Below, in pieces: positions 1 through 7,127 of a stretch of DNA of 9,403 nt. The DNA is taken from contig PMJF01000084.1 in assembly GCA_003157295.1 (NCBI GenBank), positions 24,146-33,548 of the forward strand, given 5' to 3'. The stretch is from Candidatus Moraniibacteriota bacterium (GTDB lineage: Bacteria > Patescibacteriota > Minisyncoccia > Moranbacterales > UBA11712). Made by a program: the position numbers and the translations under genes. The notes under the pieces are model-generated. The model saw nothing but the letters and a program-made list of their open reading frames with translations, ran no database searches and had not been told where the DNA came from. The stretch's first letter is position 1; each line of letters begins with the position of its first letter.

Positions 1-56
1 AATATCTAATATCTAATATCTAATATCTAGTATTTTGTATAAAGTATTTTGTATTT
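1..56. repeat. AT-rich tandem repeats, period 7/14
   Basis: Four perfect copies of AATATCT fill bases 1-28. They are followed by AGTATTTTGTATAA (29-42) and AGTATTTTGTATTT (43-56), which match at 12 of 14 positions, so the whole leader keeps a multiple-of-7 period. The array begins at the window edge and may extend further left. It lies directly before the gatA start. A TATAAA at 38-43 could serve as a -10 box, but I see no matching -35 box, so a promoter is not claimed. It is a simple tandem repeat without spacers, hence not CRISPR. Confidence 0.9.
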
Positions 57-60
57 ATTT

Positions 61-1506
61 GTGATTAAGGATCTCCACGAAAAATTAATTAATCAAGAAA
101 TCGCTTCCGAACAGCTGACTTCGGATTATTTTGCTAAGATCGAAGAGAAAGATCCTGAAATAAAGGCTTATTTAAGCTTAAACAAGGAGTTTGCTCTCGA
201 TAAAGCGCGCGCGGTCGACAAGAAAATAAAAAAAGGGGAAGAAATCGACCTTTTGGCGGGGATCCCGTTTGCCGTAAAAGATGTCATTTGTACGGAAGGA
301 ATCGTCACGACCGCCGGCTCGAAAATTTTGGAGAACTATGTACCGCCTTACGATGCCACAGTGATCACCAAGCTGAAAGAGCGCGATGCTGTCATTTTGG
401 GAAAAACCAATACGGACGAATTTGCGATGGGGGCCTCGACCGAAAATAGCGCCTTCCAGATAACCAAAAATCCTCATGACACGATGCGAGTTCCGGGCGG
501 AACTTCCGGAGGGTCCACAGCGGCGGTGGCGGCCGATGAATGCGTCTGGGCCTTGGGATCCGATACCGGAGGTTCAATTCGCCAGCCCTCTTCTTTTTGC
601 GGAACAGTCGGACTGAAGCTGACGTATGGCACGGTTTCCCGTTATGGACTCATCGCGATGGCTTCGAGTTTTGATCAAATCGGTCCGATAGCAAAGACGG
701 TCGAAGACGCGGCGATCGTCCTCGGCCGGATCAGGGGCCGCGACCCGAGAGATTCAACTTCGATGCCGACGGCGGACAAGAATTTTGAAGACGGCCTTAC
801 GGGGGACATCAAAAAGTTGAGAATTGGGGTACCAAAAGAATATTTTGAGGGAAAAGGTTTGGATCCGAGAGTCCGGGAAATTATCGAGAAATCAATTCAA
901 AAATATAAAAGTCTCGGAGCGGAGATCGTCGAGATAAGTCTTCCTAGTGGAAAGTATGCGCTGGCCGCCTACTATGTGATCGTGCCTTCTGAAGTAAGCG
1001 CAAATATGGCGCGCTTCGACGGGATCCGCTTTGGCCAGTCGATCGGGGCCGAGAGCGAAAAAACCGGAGCGGACTATACTCTTTGGGATATCTATTTTAA
1101 GACCCGAGCGAAATATCTTGGGCGTGAAGTGAAACGCCGGATCATGCTCGGGACTTACGCGCTTTCGGCCGGATATTATGATCAATACTATATCAAAGCC
1201 CAAAAGGTGCGTTCTCTCATCAGAAAGGAATTTGAAGAAGCGTTCCAAAAAGTCGATTTGATCATTGGACCGACTGCCCCAACACCGGCGTTCAAGATCG
1301 GGGAAAAAATGGAAGATCCACTGGAGATGTATCTCGCGGATATTTATACGGCTCCAGCCAACATTGCCGGCATTCCCGCGATCTCCATTCCTTGTGGTAC
1401 AATTGAAGAAGGAGGAAAACATCTTCCGGTGGGTCTTCAGCTGATGGGAAAATGGTTCGATGAGGAAAAAATTCTCAACGCGGCGCACGTTTTTGAAAAG
1501 AGCTAA
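61..1506 (+). CDS. gatA: Asp-tRNA(Asn)/Glu-tRNA(Gln) amidotransferase subunit A
   Basis: This is the glutaminase subunit of the GatCAB complex. It releases ammonia from glutamine, and GatB uses the ammonia to convert Glu-tRNA(Gln) or Asp-tRNA(Asn) to the amidated form in the cytoplasm. The 481-residue product has the usual GatA length and the amidase signature throughout. Visible parts are the catalytic Lys in PFAVKD (K73), the glycine-rich loop GGTSGGS (146-152), and the nucleophile Ser in DTGGSIRQP (S172). The C-terminal half carries the GatA-typical APANIAGIPAISIP and LPVGLQLMG stretches. One oddity is that the residue aligned with the cis-Ser of the Ser-cisSer-Lys triad is Thr (T148). GTG at 61 is chosen because it gives IKDLHEKL directly, as family members begin. 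An in-frame TTG at 49 would add four residues. Neither start has a Shine-Dalgarno sequence. gatB and gatC are not in the window. A generic amidase is less likely given the end-to-end GatA resemblance. Confidence 0.95.
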   Translation: MIKDLHEKLINQEIASEQLTSDYFAKIEEKDPEIKAYLSLNKEFALDKARAVDKKIKKGEEIDLLAGIPFAVKDVICTEGIVTTAGSKILENYVPPYDATVITKLKERDAVILGKTNTDEFAMGASTENSAFQITKNPHDTMRVPGGTSGGSTAAVAADECVWALGSDTGGSIRQPSSFCGTVGLKLTYGTVSRYGLIAMASSFDQIGPIAKTVEDAAIVLGRIRGRDPRDSTSMPTADKNFEDGLTGDIKKLRIGVPKEYFEGKGLDPRVREIIEKSIQKYKSLGAEIVEISLPSGKYALAAYYVIVPSEVSANMARFDGIRFGQSIGAESEKTGADYTLWDIYFKTRAKYLGREVKRRIMLGTYALSAGYYDQYYIKAQKVRSLIRKEFEEAFQKVDLIIGPTAPTPAFKIGEKMEDPLEMYLADIYTAPANIAGIPAISIPCGTIEEGGKHLPVGLQLMGKWFDEEKILNAAHVFEKS

Positions 1507-1532
1507 AATTTATTTAGAAAACGGTTGTGGAT

Positions 1533-2042
1533 ATGAATATCATCACAATTTTTCAATCTTCTTGGGCGGCTTTTTCTCAGTCCAGCTTTTTTTTCTATCT
1601 CAGGATAGTGGCCGGATTCATCGTGGCCATACTCCTTATCGCCGATATTCTTCTGCTTTCCAAAAGAGTCCAAACGGATGTGACGGTGGCAGTATATGGC
1701 GCGAACGTTCCGAAGTTTAAAAAAGAAAAATATCGGGAGCGCTGGGGAAAAATCATGAAGCGAGTCGAAGAAGAGGGTATTTCAGGGGGAAAGTTTGCTT
1801 TGATCGAGGCGGACCGGTTGCTCGGGGAAGTGCTGGAAAAAGTCGGCTACCAGGGAAAAGACGTGACAGAAAAAATGGGACAAATTCCCGAGGGACAGCT
1901 GATCGGCGTCAGCGAGGTGACAGCCGCTCATGCCATCTCGGAGCAAATTCTTCTCGATCCGGCGCTCGAAATGAGCCTAGATGAGATAAAAGAAGCGCTC
2001 GCGGGATATGAAAAATTTTTTGCCGGACTTGAGATATATTAA
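1533..2042 (+). CDS. Small membrane-anchored protein, unknown function
   Basis: This gene encodes a 169-residue protein with one strongly hydrophobic segment (about residues 19-43, FFFYLRIVAGFIVAILLIAD and beyond). A basic stretch follows (KFKKEKYRERWGKIMKRVEE, 61-80), and then a soluble helical domain. The topology suggests a short outside N-terminus and a cytoplasmic C-terminal domain. The segment IEADRLLGEVLEKVGYQG (91-108) matches, from memory, a C-terminal domain common in Patescibacteria hypothetical proteins. In those relatives an AHKLRN-x-x-H-like, HEPN-resembling motif follows, but here the matching stretch reads AAHAISEQILLDP (131-143) and lacks the Arg and final His. The gene sits 26 bases after gatA and 17 before gap, so co-transcription is likely. 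ATG at 1533 is used, although an in-frame GTG at 1527 would add two residues. I do not know the function. Confidence 0.85.
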   Translation: MNIITIFQSSWAAFSQSSFFFYLRIVAGFIVAILLIADILLLSKRVQTDVTVAVYGANVPKFKKEKYRERWGKIMKRVEEEGISGGKFALIEADRLLGEVLEKVGYQGKDVTEKMGQIPEGQLIGVSEVTAAHAISEQILLDPALEMSLDEIKEALAGYEKFFAGLEIY

Positions 2043-2059
2043 ACAATAAGCATCACTAT

Positions 2060-3058
2060 ATGAAAACGCGCATCGCCATAAACGGCTTCGGCCGAATCGG
2101 TCGGCCAGTGCTAAAGATCGCCCTGGAAAATGAGAATCTGGAAGTCGTGGCCATCAATGACCTGACGGACGACAAAACTTTGGCACACCTTTTGAAATAT
2201 GACAGTTCGTATGGAATTTACGGAAAGGACGTTACGGTTCGGGGCGATGAGATCGTTGTTGACGGAAAGAGTATCAAAAGTTTCACTGAACCCGATCCGA
2301 TGAAGCTTCCCTGGAAGGATTTGGGGGTAGACATAGTGCTTGAATGCAGCGGGGCCTTCGCGGATCGCGCCGGAGCACAAAAGCATCTGGATGCGGGAGC
2401 CAAAAAGGTGATCCTCTCTTCTCCGCCCAAGGGGGACGACATTCCGGTTTATCTTCTGGGTATCAATGAAAATGAAATTGACGTGGCGCAGGAAATCATT
2501 TCCAATGGTTCCTGCACGACCAATTGTCTCGCGCCGATGATCAAAGTGCTGGACGAAAATTTCGGAGTGGAAAAGGGATTTATGACAACGGTCCATTCAT
2601 ATACGAACGACCAACGTATTCTGGATCTTCCGCACAAAGATTTGAGACGGGCGCGGGCGGCGGCCATAAATATCATTCCGACCTCGACCGGCGCGGCGAA
2701 GACAGTAGCCAAAGTTTTCAAAGATCTGGAAGGGAAATTGAACGGCATCGCGATGCGCGTTCCGACCCCGGTCGTTTCGGCGACGGATTTTGTGTGCATC
2801 CTGAAAAAAGAGGCGACAGTTGAAGAAATAAATTCTGCTTATCGCGAAGCGGCCAAAACATTGCTCAAAAATATTCTGGAGGCAACGGACACGGAACTTG
2901 TCTCCTCGGATTTCAAGGGCAACCCCCATAGCGCGATCGTTGATCTTCCGCTCACAATGGCCAACGGCAATCTCGTGAAAGTCGTCGGCTGGTATGATAA
3001 CGAGTGGGCCTATTCAAATCGCATGGTCGAAATGGCGGAGCTGATCGGAAAAAAATAA
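2060..3058 (+). CDS. gap: Glyceraldehyde-3-phosphate dehydrogenase, type I
   Basis: This enzyme oxidises and phosphorylates glyceraldehyde 3-phosphate to 1,3-bisphosphoglycerate with reduction of NAD+, a cytoplasmic glycolysis step. The 332-residue length is standard. The Rossmann motif NGFGRIGR lies at 8-15. Asp34 in AINDLTD and Pro191 in LDLPHKDLRR point to NAD rather than NADP. The active site reads SNGSCTTNC with catalytic Cys152, and His179 in TTVHSYTNDQ. The C-terminus has the conserved WYDNEWAYSNRM. The residue before the active-site Ser is Gly, where many members have Ala (ASCTTN), and the PP in SSPPKGDD differs slightly from the common SAPAK; neither should affect activity. The ATG starts 17 bases after the preceding stop and has no clear Shine-Dalgarno sequence. 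The erythrose-4-phosphate dehydrogenase paralogue (Epd) is less likely from the S-loop sequence. Confidence 0.96.
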   Translation: MKTRIAINGFGRIGRPVLKIALENENLEVVAINDLTDDKTLAHLLKYDSSYGIYGKDVTVRGDEIVVDGKSIKSFTEPDPMKLPWKDLGVDIVLECSGAFADRAGAQKHLDAGAKKVILSSPPKGDDIPVYLLGINENEIDVAQEIISNGSCTTNCLAPMIKVLDENFGVEKGFMTTVHSYTNDQRILDLPHKDLRRARAAAINIIPTSTGAAKTVAKVFKDLEGKLNGIAMRVPTPVVSATDFVCILKKEATVEEINSAYREAAKTLLKNILEATDTELVSSDFKGNPHSAIVDLPLTMANGNLVKVVGWYDNEWAYSNRMVEMAELIGKK

Positions 3059-3069
3059 AATAGAAAAAA

Positions 3070-4644
3070 ATGTTTGACATTCTCATCAAAAATTCCATCC
3101 TGATCGATGGCACCGGAAAGATCGGCTATAACGCGGATGTGGCGGTGAAGAAAAATAAAATCTCAAAGATCGGCGATCTGAAGCGGGCGAAAGGAAAAAT
3201 TGAAATAGACGCTAAAGGAAAAGCGGTTTCGCCCGGATTCATAGACGCGCACAATCACTCAGACGGATACTGGAGAATATTTTTGGAGCCGCAGCTCCCA
3301 AGCCTGATCCATCAGGGAATAACCACGATCGTGGGCGGAAACTGCGGAACCTCTATTGCGCCTCTCACCAGCGGAAAGATCATCGAATCGATCCAAAAAT
3401 GGGCGGATCTGAGGCAAGTGAACGTGGACTGGCTCTCGATGAAGGAGTTTATTGAGAAAATGGGCGAACGAAAGATGGGGGTTAACTTCGGGACACTGGT
3501 GGGTCACGGAACCTTGCGACGGGGAGTGGCGCTTGATGAAATGCGGCGCCTCGACCGGAATGAGCTAGAGGTGATGAAAAAAATATTGGAAAAATCATTG
3601 AGAGAAGGCGCTTTGGGTTTTTCCACGGGGCTGGCCTACAGCCATGAAAGAGGGGCGACTTGGGACGAGCTGTCAGAGATGATCGAGATTACAAAAAATT
3701 ATGATCGCGTCTATACGACTCATATAAGGGATGAGGCGCAAAATGCCGTTGCGGCTCTCGCGGAGGCGATCGATCTCGCAAAAGAAACGGATGTCAATCT
3801 CCAAATTTCCCATCTCAAAATAATGGGAGAAAAAAATTGGCCCCTAATGGACGAGATGCTGAGGATGATCGATGCGGCTCATCAGTCCGGGATCAGGGTC
3901 AATTTTGATGTTTATCCCTATACCCAAACCGGCTCGGTCCTTTATGTATATCTGCCGCCCTGGGTGGCCGAAGGAGGGAAAAAGATGCTCCTCAATCGGT
4001 TAAAAGAGAAAAGCCTTCGCGAGCAGATCATCCGGGAAATGAGAGAGACGGCCCAATATCATTATGAAAATGCGGTTATCGCCATAAGCCCGATCAGCCG
4101 GTCTCTGGCTAAAAAAACTATTTCCGAAATTGCCGCGGCTCAGGAAATTTCGGTCGAAGAGGCACTCATCAACCTACTCATCGCGAGCGAAGGGAGAGTG
4201 GTGACGATCGTTGATTGCTTGAGCGAAGAAAATGTCAGAAAAGCGATCCGGCATCCGCTCAGCATGATCGCTTCGGACGGAGCCGGCTATGGCATTTCCC
4301 ATAAAAATAGCGGGGAGCTGGTCCATCCCAGATGTTTCGGAACTTTCCCGCGGGTTCTCAGAAAATATGTACGGGAGGAAAAATTGCTGACTTTTGAAGA
4401 AGCGATCAGAAAAATGACCAGTCTTCCGGCGCATAAGTTCGGTCTCAAAAAAAGAGGGGTGATAAAAAAGGGCTATATGGCCGATCTCATCGTTTTTGAT
4501 CCGAACAAGATCACTGATAAAGCGACAGTCGAAAATCCTTATCAATATTCGGAAGGTTTAAGCGAAGTGATAATCAACGGGAAACCTGCAATGCTTGGAG
4601 GAAAACTGACAGGGGAGATGGCAGGAGAGTTTATAGTGGCATAG
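3070..4644 (+). CDS. N-acyl-D-amino-acid deacylase-like amidohydrolase
   Basis: The product is a 524-residue amidohydrolase-superfamily protein of the D-aminoacylase group, which hydrolyses N-acyl-D-amino acids to the free D-amino acid and a carboxylate. Visible motifs are PGFIDAHNHSD with H61 and H63, and GGNCGTSIAP with C92. TTHIRDE carries H218, ISHLK carries H248, and ASDGAGYG carries D403. C92, H218 and H248 align with the Cys-His-His zinc ligands of the characterised Alcaligenes enzyme. D403 would be the catalytic Asp. The C-terminal PAHKFGLKKRGVIKKGYMAD and ADLIVFDP pattern closes the barrel and small beta domain of the superfamily. There is no signal peptide, so it is probably cytoplasmic. 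The ATG is 11 bases after gap and the stop is 29 bases before the MurL-MurD fusion. That position next to a D-Glu-producing enzyme suggests, but does not show, a role in D-amino-acid or muropeptide turnover. Substrate is not predictable from sequence, and a dipeptidase or other amide hydrolase remains possible. Confidence 0.88.
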   Translation: MFDILIKNSILIDGTGKIGYNADVAVKKNKISKIGDLKRAKGKIEIDAKGKAVSPGFIDAHNHSDGYWRIFLEPQLPSLIHQGITTIVGGNCGTSIAPLTSGKIIESIQKWADLRQVNVDWLSMKEFIEKMGERKMGVNFGTLVGHGTLRRGVALDEMRRLDRNELEVMKKILEKSLREGALGFSTGLAYSHERGATWDELSEMIEITKNYDRVYTTHIRDEAQNAVAALAEAIDLAKETDVNLQISHLKIMGEKNWPLMDEMLRMIDAAHQSGIRVNFDVYPYTQTGSVLYVYLPPWVAEGGKKMLLNRLKEKSLREQIIREMRETAQYHYENAVIAISPISRSLAKKTISEIAAAQEISVEEALINLLIASEGRVVTIVDCLSEENVRKAIRHPLSMIASDGAGYGISHKNSGELVHPRCFGTFPRVLRKYVREEKLLTFEEAIRKMTSLPAHKFGLKKRGVIKKGYMADLIVFDPNKITDKATVENPYQYSEGLSEVIINGKPAMLGGKLTGEMAGEFIVA

Positions 4645-4661
4645 CCGTCAAGAATAAACGG

Positions 4662-4673
4662 GATTTTAAAATC
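4662..4673. other. 12-base perfect palindrome before the fusion gene
   Basis: GATTTTAAAATC reads the same on both strands and abuts the ATG at 4674. It takes up the place where a ribosome binding site would lie. It could be an operator half-site pair or chance in an AT-rich leader, and no flanking promoter is recognisable. Confidence 0.4.
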
Positions 4674-7127
4674 ATGAAACCAAAAGCCAAAAATTTCATT
4701 TTTCGAGGATATGAATTCAAGCCCAAGTCGCTTAAGATAAAATTCGATTACAAGATCGAATTTTTTAACCGTGAGTCGCTGGATTTTACCGAGACGATCA
4801 TTCTCTCTAACGTATCGAAAAATATTTCGAAGACAGGGCTGCGAAATTTTCTCGAGCCGTTGCATCTCATCTTGGGTATCAGTTACTACAAACTTTACTG
4901 TCCGCCGAAAATTATCTTGCCTTTCAGGCTCTCAAAAGAGCAGGCGGATTTTTGGAACACGGTTTATCGAAAAGGCCTTGGAGAATTTTTTTGCCGGAAC
5001 AATCTTGATCCGAAAAAAATCGCAAAGTTTCCATCCTCAAATACAAAAACCAATTCAATTAACCTGAAGGTCAGCGATCGTGCCTTGCTCGGAATCGGGG
5101 GAGGAAAAGATTCAATTGTCGCGGCGGAACTCCTTCGCGGCTTTCCCGTTACCTCTTTTCTGGTCGAGACGCAGAAAAAAGATCAAATTTCCGAAATAGT
5201 GATGAAAAAGATCGGAGATCCGTCGCTCAAAATAAAAAGGATGTTGGATCCCAAAATTTTCAAAAAGTGCGTTGGTGGATATAATGGTCATGTTCCAATT
5301 TCAGCCGTTTTTGCTTTCCTTGGAATGCTATCAGCAGCCATTTATGATTATAAATACGTGATTGTGGGCAACGAGCAGAGCAGTAATTTCGGAAACATTA
5401 AATATGGAGGAGAAACGATAAATCATCAGTGGAGCAAATCGTCGGAATTTGAAGTGATGTTTCAGGATTATACTAATAAATACATAACGCCAGATATTAC
5501 ATATTTTTCGCTTTTGCGTCCTTTTCATGAAATTCGGGTCGCGGAAATGTTCGCGAAATACAAAAAATATTTCCCGATCTTCTCCAGTTGCAATAAAAAT
5601 TTCAGGGTATTTGAGGAACGGCCAAATTCTCTATGGTGCGGCGAATGCCCGAAGTGCGCTTTTGTTTTTTTGATACTAGCTCCCTTCTTGAGCAAGAAAG
5701 ATATACTTGGCATATTTAAGAAAAATATGTTGGCAGACAAAAATCTTTTGCCGCTTTTTCGGGACTTGCTTGGATTTGGCAAGCTGAAGCCTTTTGATTG
5801 CGTTGGAACATTCGAAGAGGCGCAAGCGGCTCTCTTTCTTGCCTCAAAAATTTATCGAAACGATATAGTGGTAAAAACTTTTTTGCCAAGAATAAAAAAT
5901 CCTCAAAAAACCATTGAAAAAGTTTTCGAAATAGCTGCCGCGCCGACACTCCCGACCCCGTTCAAATTTTTAGGCTTAAAAAACGTGGCTATTTTAGGCT
6001 ATGGCAGGGAAGGAAAGATATCGGAAAAATATATCCGGAAAAATTATCCAGCTTTGAAAATAGGAATTATCGATCAAAAAATTGATAAAAATTATCTCGA
6101 AAAACAGCAAGATTATGACCTGGCGATCAAAACATCCGGAATTTCAAAAAGCAAAGTCAAAATTCCATATACCACCGCAACCAATATTTTTTTCTCGCTG
6201 AACAAAAATTTCACGATCGGCGTGACGGGCAGCAAGGGCAAAAGCACGACGGCCAGTCTCATCTATGAAATTCTGAAAACGGCGGGAAAAAAAGTGCGCC
6301 TTATCGGGAATATTGGAAAACCAATGCTCGAAGTTCTTTTGGGGAAAGTTGATCCGAAAGAGATTTTTGTCATCGAACTTTCAAGCTATATGCTCGAAGA
6401 CATTGAATATTCGCCGAACATCGCGGTGCTGACCAATCTTTTTCCCGAACATATGGACTATCATAAGGGCGTCGGAAATTATTACGCGGCTAAGAAGAAC
6501 ATTTTCAAATTTCAAAATTTCAGCGACTTTGCGGTGAAGTCACCCTTTGTCGATAAAATTCCGCTCGAAAAATCCGAAATTCCGCTTCTTGGCGATCACA
6601 ATCTTCAAAATATCAAAGCGGCGGTCAAGGTGGCGCGAATCCTCAAGGTTCCGGACGCAACGATAAAAAAAGCCATCGAAAATTTCAAACCGCTTCCGCA
6701 CAGGCTGGAATTTGTGGGTGAAAAAAATGGAATCAGATTTTACGACGACGCAATTTCCACGACTCCTGAATCGACGATCGCGGCTATCAAATCGATCAAA
6801 AATATTGGCACCATTTTTCTTGGAGGAGAGGATCGGGGATATGATTTTCGGAAACTGGAAAAAATGCTGCGGAAATACAATATAAAAAATATTGTGCTTT
6901 TCCCCGATAGCGGAAAGCGCATTCTGAAATCAAGGAAAGGGTTTAATATCCTCGAAACGCGTAGCACGAAAGCAGCGGTTGCTTTCGCTTTCAAAAACAC
7001 CGCTAAAGGGCAAACTTGCCTTCTTTCCACCGCTTCTCCCAGCTATTCGCTTTGGAAGGATTTCGAAGAAAAAGGAAAAGAGTTTCGAGAAGCAGTTATA
7101 GAGCTGGAAGAGAAGCATATAATTTAG
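4674..7127 (+). CDS. MurL epimerase - MurD2 ligase fusion
   Basis: This 817-residue protein appears to be two peptidoglycan enzymes in one chain. Residues 1 to about 425 resemble MurL, which uses ATP to epimerise the terminal L-Glu of UDP-MurNAc-L-Ala-L-Glu. Visible motifs are GIGGGKDS (140-147, PP-loop-like), NEQSSNFGN (233-241), HQWSKSSEFE (251-260), LRPFHEIR (281-288), FSSCNKNFR (303-311) and WCGECPKC (321-328). Residues about 436-817 resemble MurD2, the Mur ligase that adds L-Glu to UDP-MurNAc-L-Ala. Its motifs are GYGREGK (442-448), P-loop GVTGSKGKSTT (516-526), ELSSYML (568-574) and EHMDYH (592-597). Further ones are YYAAKKNIF with a likely carbamylated K607, GDHNLQN (640-646), PHRLE (675-679), the MurD2-like DDAISTTPES (691-700) and SPSYSLWKDFEEKG (788-801). 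The linker is AAAPTLPTP-like (421-429). The ligase is short before the P-loop and in the central domain. The gene is visibly more AT-rich than its upstream neighbours and starts 29 bases after the deacylase. Family assignment of both halves is from recognised motifs, and activity is inferred. Confidence 0.88.
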   Translation: MKPKAKNFIFRGYEFKPKSLKIKFDYKIEFFNRESLDFTETIILSNVSKNISKTGLRNFLEPLHLILGISYYKLYCPPKIILPFRLSKEQADFWNTVYRKGLGEFFCRNNLDPKKIAKFPSSNTKTNSINLKVSDRALLGIGGGKDSIVAAELLRGFPVTSFLVETQKKDQISEIVMKKIGDPSLKIKRMLDPKIFKKCVGGYNGHVPISAVFAFLGMLSAAIYDYKYVIVGNEQSSNFGNIKYGGETINHQWSKSSEFEVMFQDYTNKYITPDITYFSLLRPFHEIRVAEMFAKYKKYFPIFSSCNKNFRVFEERPNSLWCGECPKCAFVFLILAPFLSKKDILGIFKKNMLADKNLLPLFRDLLGFGKLKPFDCVGTFEEAQAALFLASKIYRNDIVVKTFLPRIKNPQKTIEKVFEIAAAPTLPTPFKFLGLKNVAILGYGREGKISEKYIRKNYPALKIGIIDQKIDKNYLEKQQDYDLAIKTSGISKSKVKIPYTTATNIFFSLNKNFTIGVTGSKGKSTTASLIYEILKTAGKKVRLIGNIGKPMLEVLLGKVDPKEIFVIELSSYMLEDIEYSPNIAVLTNLFPEHMDYHKGVGNYYAAKKNIFKFQNFSDFAVKSPFVDKIPLEKSEIPLLGDHNLQNIKAAVKVARILKVPDATIKKAIENFKPLPHRLEFVGEKNGIRFYDDAISTTPESTIAAIKSIKNIGTIFLGGEDRGYDFRKLEKMLRKYNIKNIVLFPDSGKRILKSRKGFNILETRSTKAAVAFAFKNTAKGQTCLLSTASPSYSLWKDFEEKGKEFREAVIELEEKHII
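4739..4764 (+). other. Hairpin-forming inverted repeat early in the fusion gene
   Basis: AAAATTCGAT (4739-4748) and ATCGAATTTT (4755-4764) form a perfect 10-base stem with a TACAAG loop, and a T run continues to 4766. It lies about 65 bases inside the coding region. The shape resembles an intrinsic terminator or attenuator, but the stem has only two G-C pairs and would be weak. It encodes residues in the KIKFDYKIEFF stretch, so coding constraint may explain part of it. Confidence 0.35.

Noticed and set aside
1..28. CRISPR array
   Set aside because: The units are 7 bases long and contiguous, with no spacers.
892..1488. 198-residue antisense frame within gatA
   Set aside because: It is a mirror of the conserved gatA coding sequence with no family resemblance and no leader. 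The antisense frames in gap, the fusion gene and the hydrolase are rejected for the same reason.
1460..1720. 86-residue + strand frame across the gatA end
   Set aside because: It overlaps gatA and the membrane protein in another frame and shows no recognisable domain.
4645..4661. Terminator between the deacylase and fusion genes
   Set aside because: CCGT/ACGG forms only a 4-base stem with a 9-base loop and no T run follows.
5982..7127. MurC, MurE or folylpolyglutamate synthase for the ligase half
   Set aside because: The ELSSYML, PHRLE and DDAISTTPES motifs and the SPSYSLWKDFEEKG C-terminus fit MurD/MurD2. MurC, MurE and FolC have different signatures at these places.
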